Part shown: positions 56,601-64,000 of the stretch, in pieces
How the letters are laid out: the number at the start of each line of letters is the position of its first letter
How positions within the stretch are numbered: position 1 is the first letter of the stretch
The notes under the pieces: model-generated
Database searches by the model: none
What the model was told of the DNA's origin: nothing
What the model saw: the letters and a program-made list of their open reading frames with translations, nothing else
Made by a program: the position numbers and the translations under genes
Source: Apoderus coryli
Taxonomy: Eukaryota; Arthropoda; Insecta; Coleoptera; Attelabidae
NCBI GenBank assembly: GCA_911728435.2
Contig: OU452209.1
Span: forward strand, 16,412,869-16,476,868
DNA length: 64,000 nt
Direction of reading: 5' to 3'

Positions 56601-59600
56601 ATAAAATAATTATTAATATCACCTGAATCGAACAGTTCCTCAGACAAAACGTTAGGTTGGTTGCCCTTCGTGGAAATCCCCCAACTAGTCAAATTCCGCC
56701 AAAGATTCCTAGAATTATCACAATTATTTAACGTATGTTTCATGTACGCTACTTTTTCACGCCTTATCGCACTTTTGACAAAATTTCTCAACTCGACATA
56801 GTACCTTCGTGATTGTTCTGTTCTACTTTCAATATACCTACGATAAGCTCTATTCCTAATGTTAATCATTTTTCTTATATTATAAGTTATATAAGGTAAA
56901 TTCCGGCGCTTAGTACGAAAGATCCTAACAGGTGCATATATGTCAAATAAAGATAGCATCATACTATTTAAGCATTCAACTCTGTCATTAATGTTGGGCA
57001 AAGTATTGATGTACGCCCATGATAAATTTTGTGCTGCCTCAGAGAAACCCACATTATCAAAATTATTAAAACTGCGATAAACGATAGTCCTGCATTTTTT
57101 ACTTTCCGTTTCCAAAGATAAACAACAATAAACAAGCATATGATCGGTCCTACAGTGAAGTTCACATGTATCCACATACGAAACATTTAAGTTGCTACTG
57201 GTAAATATCAAATCTATCAGCGATTCACTGGTCTCAGTAATTCTAGTAGGTGTATTAATTCTTTGCTCTAAATCAAAAACTTGAACCACTGAGAGAAGTT
57301 TCCTCACATCCGAGCTATTGATATCAAGAAAGTTAATGTTGAAGTCTCCAACCATAATGATAGACTGAGTCTCTAAATATACTTGCTCAAGCGATGCTGT
57401 TATATCACATACAGAATTTACGTTACTACTTGGAGGTCTGTAAACCACACCAAAACCAATTTTGATATTTTTAAAACTAAGCAAAATCCAAATTTGTCCA
57501 CCATCACTTATACTAGATACTACCGATCTTATTCTAATACTGTTTTTGAAATATATAACAATACCACCTCCTCTAGTTGGTCTATCAAGTCTCTGGATGT
57601 TGTAGTTCTGAATACAAATGTTTTTGTTAGGGTAGTCATGCTGAAGCCAAGTTTCACTAACTGCCAGTACATCAAAATCATTCTGGTTTAAATAGTCCTT
57701 GAGAGTTGGAAAATTCAGAGTTAACGAACGAATATTCACATGACCAAACTTAACCTGTTAGATAATAATAATAATAAATAATAAATACTTTATTGTCTAA
57801 CAGGTCAAGACCCAATAACAAGACAATTCTAAGTACTAGACAATGGATATTATCTCAATAGTAAACTAAATAATTGATAAAAATTATCGAAAAAGCATAA
57901 GCTCAGAAAAATACACCATAAAGAAATATAAAGTTAACAACAATACAACAAAATCACCATACGACAAACTCACCATACGCTCTACATGTCCAGGGTGCTC
58001 AAGTACCCATACAAACCAGCGCGAAAAGACCACAGTGACCCGTCAAAGTAATGTACAGATCGATGTATATTAAGACGATCGCAGGTTCGGCATGCTCGGT
58101 AAAGAGGTGATCTCGATGCATAATTGGTGTTGAAACGCGGCACTCTAAATAAATTCATCGTTCGAGAAAAGAATTGCGGTAAATTAAAGGGCAGTTGTTC
58201 CAGAAGGCGAGGGGAGTCAGTTATGCCGTTTATAAGCTTAAACAGGAATATTTGACCAGCCGAATCTCTACGAAAAACCAATGAATTAACATTAAACTGA
58301 CTGGGAAACATCCATCGATCTTAAAAGCTAAAATTTTTAAAAATTTTCTTTGAATACGCTCCAATTTATTGATGTGTACCTGGTATAAAGGAGACCATAC
58401 AAAAGAGGCATATTCCAATCTAGAGCGGACAAAACTCACGTACAGCTGAAGCAGACAGTCAATATCCTGAAAATCAGTAGTTGAACGGAGAATAAAACCC
58501 ATCATTCGGATCGCGCTTTGTGAAATAGAGTCAATATGAGTATCAAACGTCAATTCACTATCCATGATCACTCCCAAGTCCTTTATTAACTCACAAGATT
58601 CAAGAACAACACCATTCAGCGTATAATTGAAACTAATTACACTCTGTCGTCTAGTAAATGACATGAGTTTGCACTTACTGACGTTGAGCGGAAGCCTATT
58701 CCTAATGCACCATTCCTCAAGTTCACCGAGATCCCGTTGCAAGCATATGCAGTCGTCCTCGGTAGCATTTCAAATCATCGGCGAACAAAAGATAGTCGCT
58801 AGAGACTTCAGCAGCAATGTCGTTTACATAGATGGCAAATAAGAGTGGAGCTAGATTGCTTCCCTGAGGTGCACCACTGGTAGGAGTAAAAGATGAAGAT
58901 CGAAAATCCCTGAATTCGACAAATTGCTCGCGGTCAGATAGAAAATAATTGAAAAATTGAACAGTACGGTGTTGAAAGCCCATGATATCCAGCTTAGTCA
59001 TAAGTATTGCATGATCGATCCTATCAAAGGCCTTCGAGAAGTCAGTGTATATCGCATCAACTTGTAAGCCATTATTGAGAGCTGAGCATATATCCTGAGT
59101 AAAGCAGGTTAGGTTGGTAACAGGTGAGCGACCAGTAAAAAATCCATGTTGATATTGGGAGATGCGATTTTTGACTTGATTAAATACTTTCCCATACACG
59201 ACCATCTCAAAAATCTTCGAGAAGTTAGACAAAATTGAAATTGGCCGATAATTCTCAACATGATCTTTAGCACCAGATTTATAGACCGAGAGATGTTCCA
59301 AGCAGTCGGGAATGTGCAAGACTGTAGGGACTTGTTAATCAAAATGTGCAGTGGCTCAGCGAAGGCATGAGCACAGTCTCTTAAAAAGAATGATGGTATA
59401 TTATCAGGGCCTGATGTCATTTTAGGTTTACGTTTTTTCAGTGCGGAAATTACATCCTGAAGATCGACAATGCCAACCGAAATTGATGAATCAAACGGTA
59501 CACCAACCGCAGGCACGCGCTCTGATGGCCGCTCATAAACAGAACTAAAAAAGGTCGCAAATGCATTAACTAGAAAGACATTCTCCGGACACATCAACCA

Positions 59601-62600
59601 TACTTCCCGGTATTCTCGAACAACTTCTTCTGCTCTGAACAAATCTCCACAAATTCTGTGGATCGCTTTTCACCGTGCTCTCAATGCTCGCAACATAATT
59701 TCTATATGCGATATCGGTCTTCTGCTTTATAGTAGCTCGAAGAGTTTTAAAAATATTAAAGTGCGTCAATGATTTGCAAGTTTTCCATTTACGCCAATTT
59801 CTTGCCTTGTTGCGTATGTCACATATTATATCGCGTGTATACCAGCTAGGGTAATTATATTTTTTTGAATGGGATTTAAAAACCGGAACACACATGTCTA
59901 AAATATGTTTAAGATGATGGTAGAATTGAGCAACAGCAATATTGACGTCCTCTATATCCTTAAGGAGAGATTCGCCTTTTTAAAATTGTATTTTTTATTC
60001 AATGAACTTACTGGAAAATCCTTTGGTGGAGATATATGGGAGAAAAATATTTGAAGAGCAGGGTGATAGACGTCTTCATCAACCAAAATAGGTTCGGCTT
60101 ACGCGAAAATATTTGTTGTAATAAATTCGGACAGTCAATAATGTTGTTAATTAATTTATGAAGAAAAACTTGGTCGGTAAATATTCCACGAACTGCCAGC
60201 GAGTCAAAATTAAATTTGTTTAACAGCACTTGATGGTCACAACCACTTGTAGGAAAATTCCCATAACTTTTAAAAGATCGATATCTCAAAAACTTACGTT
60301 GTACGTACTCCAACTTGTTCTTATGAACCGTGTAGTAGGGCGTACTCCAATTTAGATCTCACAAAGGTGTTGTATAGAGCAATGAGACAATCAACGCTAT
60401 CAAAGTCCCTTCCGGTACGAAATATAAAGCCCAACACAAGAAGAGCCCCCTGCGCAATATATTCAACATGGCTGTTAAACGACAAATCCGAATCCACAAC
60501 AATACCAAGATCCCTCATCTGGGCACAAGACTCAAGAACTGTATTATTCAGCCTTTACTGAAATAAGACGGGTTCCCTACTTTTCGAAAACACCATTAGT
60601 TTGCACTTCGGTATGCTAAGCTTCAACGCATTTGACTCACACCACTCCTCAAAACACTACAAGTCCTCCTGAAGTCCAAGACAATCCTGATAGTTATGTA
60701 TGATGCGATATAACTTAAAATCATCCGAGTTTTGATATCAAATAGCAAATATTAATGGGGCCAGGTTACTTCCCTTAGGAGCTCCACTAGAAACAATCAT
60801 CTCCACGGATTTAAATCCATTATACTCTATATACTGTCTGCGGTTGTACAGGTAAGTATCAAAAAAGTTTAGCAGGCTCTCATCAAAACCGATATGACCC
60901 ATCTTCTGTCGAACTATTGAATGGTCTAACCTATCAAAGGCTTTTGTGAAGTCCGTGTAAATAACGTCCGCCTGTAGTCCCCTTCAAAGAGCACAGTAAA
61001 TATCTTGCAGAAAGCATGAAAGGTTACTTACAGTCGAACGCCCGCGAAAAAAGCCATGCTGTTCCAGGACTATGCGGTTCTTTGTTTGATCAAATATCTT
61101 GTCATGCAGCACGGTCTTGAAGATCTTCGCAAAATTGGGCAGAATTGAGATAGGTCTGTAGTTAGATATTTGAGAATCATCGCCGGACTTATGAACAGGT
61201 ACAACTCTGGCAATAATAACAAAAAGCAGGCGTGACAAATACTTAGATATCTTAATTAAGCCCAAACCAATGCAAATCGCAAAGCAGTTGTGAAATATGT
61301 TAAGAAAACCGAATGATCGATCATATCGAACGCTTTACTGAAGTTGGTATACATGACGTCAACCTGACCTCGAGAATCCAACGCTCCGGAGACATACTGC
61401 GTGGAACGGCGAGATTTGATCTTCCTGTTACGAATCCGTGCTGGTAGGAGACCATCTGTGCTCCAACACCTGTATAAATTCGATTATACGAAACCACCTC
61501 CAGCAACTTTGAGAAATTGGAAAGAATAGAGATCGCCCGTCTATAATGGAAGGACCCAAGGCCGCCGTCAGGTGCCTGGTGGCAAGATTCTCAAAGCGCT
61601 TTGGAATGGTACCAAGAATGGACACAGAGACATTATTTTTGTTGCCGGATTTAAAGATTGGAGTAATGCAACTAGTCTTACACAACAGGGCAAACCGAGC
61701 CGAGAGATCAAGGGGTCGGCCAAAGAAAAAGAGTACGCTCTCAGTAACAACGGGGTTATACCATCTGGACTGGCAGACTTTCTCGTTTTTAAGGAATCAA
61801 GCTCACCCCACCATCCGCAGCAAAAACCCGAAACTCAGAATACGGGATGGCAGAAATCGCCAGAGAAATCCAACTGAATATCGCTGTAAACTGACTGAAA
61901 ATAAGTGGCAAACAAATCTGCTCCCTCCTGCTCTGCATCACAACTCAACGAGAAGGAATTCCAAAGGAATCCCTCCTCGAAATCACAAACCTCCAGAAGG
62001 CACCGATATTCTCAGGCAACTCCCGGTGGATACAGTAATTATATGACACATAACATTCACGAAACAACCGCCTACAATCTAAGTCGACTAAACTCCGCGT
62101 AATCCGCACGCATGTATTGCTTATGGGCCTGCTTTTTTGCAAAGATGAGTCACTTCAATTCATACGAATACCAACGCGGAAAGAGTTTCTTTTTAGGTAG
62201 AAATATCTCAAAAGCGTTATAATAAATAACTTGATTGAAGTGCTCAACCATATCATCCAACAGTAACCCTTCTGAAGGGTCCCTTCAAATATCAATTTCC
62301 ATTTAATATACCCCAGATAGTCGTTCAAAATATTCAAGTCAGCGTTCTTAAAATCATGTGACTGAGGACAATGGGCATATCTGCGAACGCCCGTCTCGAT
62401 ATCGAAGGACAAAGGCGGATGATGCTTATCATCCGCCTTTGTCCGGCGAGCCTGTTCTTGGATTGAGTTCCAAGACAGTCCAGATAAACCCAACTGTGTA
62501 CTTAAGTTTTTCCCATAGCAATGTCCTTGTGAAATGTTTAATCGAACCTCGTAAATACGCGACCTTCATAATAAATGTACTGTCGATTGAATGTTACGAT

Positions 62601-63581
62601 GACTGTTTGAAAAAAAAATTGCAAATCATAATTAACCTTGATAAATTGTTATAAATAATAATAGACATCTATTAAAAAGTTAATTTGATCATTACGTAAA
62701 ATTATTATGCCAAAAAAAAAACACGATTTCAATGGAAAATATGAATTAATAATTTAAGACAAAGTTCTAAAACTTGCCTGTGTTCCAGTGACAGGCCACA
62801 TCATTTCCCAGGGATTCACGCTCACATTCAATACGTCAAATCCTTTTTCCGTATAAATATTGGCATATTTGGACACATATTTCCGTTTCGCCATTAACCA
62901 TGAAAGCATAACGACCAATGGCCGAGAATTTACATTGTGTTCTAGATGCAATTGAAAATTTTTATTATCAACTTTTGCCCGTTTCCTATCGATCTTATCC
63001 TTGCTTATCAGTGTAATATTCTTGTTGATTGGTAATGTGGAATTGTCTCTAGTGGATATTGATGTAGTTAAAGGCAACACAAGAAATGTCTGAAATACAA
63101 TAATAATAAGTAGATACGAGCATCATCCAATGATTTGTTCTTATAAAATCCAGGTTATGATGTCTCAATTTCGACGTCTAAACCTCAAAAATTTAAAGTA
63201 AAAGTGAATTTTCGGAATGTTGAAAGTGATATTCAGACAGTGACTTTTTAGGAGAATTTTAAGCAATTGTTTTTTAATTCTTCGAATCTCAACACTTGCT
63301 CAAAACTTTATCAGTCAGATCAAAGTAGACCAATTTCCATCTGATTTTGACGTAAATTCTGTCAGTTGTCAGTTTGCACATATTATGGAGCACACTTGTT
63401 TTCATAATTTCATACAAAGAAAGATTTGTTAGAACATTTCCAAGTTTCATTGAACAGACTTATTAAGCAAGTAGGTACATATCTACAGACAATTATACAT
63501 AAATATACTACTTACCTTCATAGCTTTGAATGACTTCGTTGATTTAATGCCCCAAGCAAATGCACTATTTCTTAACGCCAT
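53608..63581 (-). CDS. TMEM53: TMEM53-like alpha/beta hydrolase (DUF829)
   Basis: Member of the TMEM53/DUF829 family, proteins of the nuclear envelope or ER with an alpha/beta-hydrolase fold. Five exons join in phase: 63581-63516, 63089-62778, 54321-54053, 54000-53823 and 53769-53608, 328 aa. Exon 1 is basic (MALRNSAFAWGIKSTKSFKA). Exon 2 ends with RPLVVMLSWLMAKRKYVSKY and NVSVNPWEMMWPVTGTQ, the family N-terminal blocks. Exon 3 has the nucleophile elbow HGFSVGG (Ser151). Exon 4 has LLLLSKSDPIG (Asp254). Exon 5 has RSPHVGHFRYH (His286 or His289), so a full Ser-Asp-His triad is present. Intron 2 is 8.5 kb and full of LINEs; its donor is GC (CAG|GCAAGT at 62777). All exon phases match, so the gene looks functional. 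Confidence 0.9.
54324..54688 (-). mobile_element. LINE 3'-end fragment abutting TMEM53 exon 3
   Basis: About 365 bp. The 3' tail (TTA)n ends two bases before the AG acceptor of exon 3. The conserved 3' motif CTTTATTGTCTAACAGG is at 54340-54357. It matches LINE B and the 57758 element in the last part. The 5' portion is truncated. Confidence 0.82.
54689..57757 (-). mobile_element. LINE with near-intact endonuclease-RT ORF2 (Jockey/CR1-like)
   Basis: Minus-strand LINE, 3' tail at 54682-54700. One frame of 658 codons (57739-55763) opens with the endonuclease (HVNIRSLTLNFPTLKDYL, VSETWLQ, GGGIVIYFK, MVGDFNINFLD, RTDHMLVYC) and continues into the RT (SCGVDGINARML, VIPIPKVPS, LQSGFREKHSTTTALL, LLDQSKAFD, SGVPQGSILGPLLFSIF, HMYADDVQVYAHC). 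A single frameshift near 55770-55800 leads to the RT end (55809-55072: LSLWCQRNGLRLNPDKT, VIIDHKLSFDEHC). The 5' end is cut near the start of the endonuclease. Of all LINEs here it is the least decayed. Confidence 0.92.
57758..60000 (-). mobile_element. LINE E, 5'-truncated, frameshifted
   Basis: 3' tail (TAA)n at 57763-57790 followed by ACTTTATTGTCTAACAGGTC. Minus frames from 5' to 3': 59895-59566 (linker, YPSWYTRDIICDIRNKARNW), 59642-59109 (RT start, MTSGPDNIPSFFLRDCAHAF), 59319-58723 (VENYRPISILSNFSKIFEMV, YTDFSKAFDRIDH, SGAPQGSNLAPLLFAIYVND, YLLFADDLKCYR) and 58742-58230 (RT end). The FADD active site is intact but the reading frame is not. Confidence 0.88.
60001..61300 (-). mobile_element. 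LINE F fragment
   Basis: Decayed minus-strand copy of the same clade: 61265-60984 (VVPVHKSGDDSQISNYRPIS, QHGFFRGRSTVSNLSC), a middle with sequence like SGAPKGSNLAPLIFAI carrying stops, and 60518-60321 and 60313-60008 (RDLGIVVDSDLSFNSHVEYI, EYVQRKFLRYRSFKSYGN). No clear 3' tail; it joins LINE E near 60000. Confidence 0.8.
61310..62400 (-). mobile_element. Mixed LINE fragments at the 5' side of the stack
   Basis: Includes a piece almost identical to 52440-52640 (61310-61540, VGAQMVSYQHGFVTGRSNLA). Next is an RT start of another family (61685-61550, CKTSCITPIFKSGNKNNVSV, TIPKRFENLATRHLT). Then comes an endonuclease-end piece (62340-62155, HDFKNADLNILNDYLGYIKW). At least two families are juxtaposed. 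Confidence 0.7.
62401..62777 (-). other. TMEM53 intron 2, exon-proximal end, with a hairpin
   Basis: Contains a perfect hairpin at 62407-62444: 17-base arms GGACAAAGGCGGATGAT / ATCATCCGCCTTTGTCC around the loop GCTT. The rest is AT-rich intron up to the GC donor at 62777. Confidence 0.6.
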
Positions 63582-64000
63582 TTTTTCTTTTGGTTTCTCT
63601 TAGTTCTTTTAACGAAATCTAAAATTTATTAATATTAGGTACTCAGTGTCTCAATAATACAATAAAATAACAAACTTTAACATCGAATTACTTATAATTC
63701 ATTTAGTTGATATCGTATACAATCACCAAAGCTAAGTAATAAGAAAGAAAGGGCCACGATCTTTGTGTATTCACCGTACCTAACGCGATCCACAAAACAA
63801 AGGGTATGTTTTGTGACGCGATCTACGTATCTCATATTATTATATTTGTCCACTCAAAATCGATAATCCAGCGTCGTAGTAATTTAAGGATATAATATTA
63901 TACAACCTACACATATCTTTGCCATTACATACGTTATTTCACACAATTAAAATTTATATTGTGATAATAAAAAAAAATTGAAATAGGGATAATAAAAAAG
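63582..64000. other. Upstream region of TMEM53
   Basis: AT-rich 5' flank with no gene recognised. It should contain the 5' UTR and promoter of the minus-strand gene. Confidence 0.45.

Noticed and set aside
61546..62046. Plus-strand 166-codon frame as a gene
   Set aside because: The minus strand of the same region carries LINE RT motifs; the plus frame is its shadow.
1..64000. tRNA, rRNA or bacterial-type operon features
   Set aside because: None could be recognised; gene structure and repeats are those of an animal nuclear genome.

Overview
The window is nuclear DNA from an arthropod, almost certainly an insect. It is AT-rich, its genes are split by short GT-AG introns, and the CoREST gene carries the extra GATA-like zinc-finger exon known from insect CoREST. 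The transposons are typical insect families: P-type THAP elements, mariner/IS630, Mutator-like, BEL/Pao, and Jockey/CR1-type and RNase H-bearing LINEs. The order cannot be fixed from sequence alone.

Left part (1-16.4 kb): a minus-strand CoREST (REST corepressor) gene starts at 15116 and runs off the left edge. Its exons 5 and 6 are separated by a 12.6 kb intron, most of which is an 11.6 kb tandem array of about 31 units of roughly 384 bp. The array has higher-order structure and unequal-crossover junctions. Divergently on the plus strand lies mitochondrial ribosomal protein mL41 (15797-16392).

16.4-21 kb is a transposon and repeat cluster. It holds a P-type THAP element with an 8-bp target duplication and, 4 kb away, a paralogous empty site; a second, internally deleted P-type THAP element hosting a 528-bp MITE; and a short 84-bp repeat family that surrounds a broken copy of the mL41 last exon.

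21.4-25 kb: a minus-strand PP2C-type phosphatase (342 aa) and a plus-strand lin-52 homologue (139 aa). 25-42 kb is intergenic, with an RNase H-bearing LINE, two minus-strand Jockey/CR1-like LINEs, a 1.3 kb Mutator-like element (36-bp TIR, 9-bp TSD) inside one LINE, and a 2.2 kb IS630/mariner-like element with 37-bp TIRs.

42-50 kb: a plus-strand EML-type microtubule-associated protein (14 coding exons, about 901 aa) with HELP motif and WD propellers. Intron 1 holds a second, inverted copy of the first THAP element, and intron 4 a scrambled 390-bp mariner. 50.6-53 kb is a pile of mariner, LINE and BEL/Pao debris.

53.6-63.6 kb: a minus-strand TMEM53-like alpha/beta hydrolase (five exons, 328 aa). 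Its 8.5 kb second intron is almost entirely a head-to-tail stack of minus-strand LINEs, and a LINE tail forms the sequence just before the exon 3 splice acceptor. The six genes are unrelated housekeeping or regulatory genes: chromatin repression, mitochondrial translation, phosphatase signalling, cell-cycle transcription, microtubules and nuclear-membrane signalling. There is no operon-like logic. What is distinctive here is the repeat biology.
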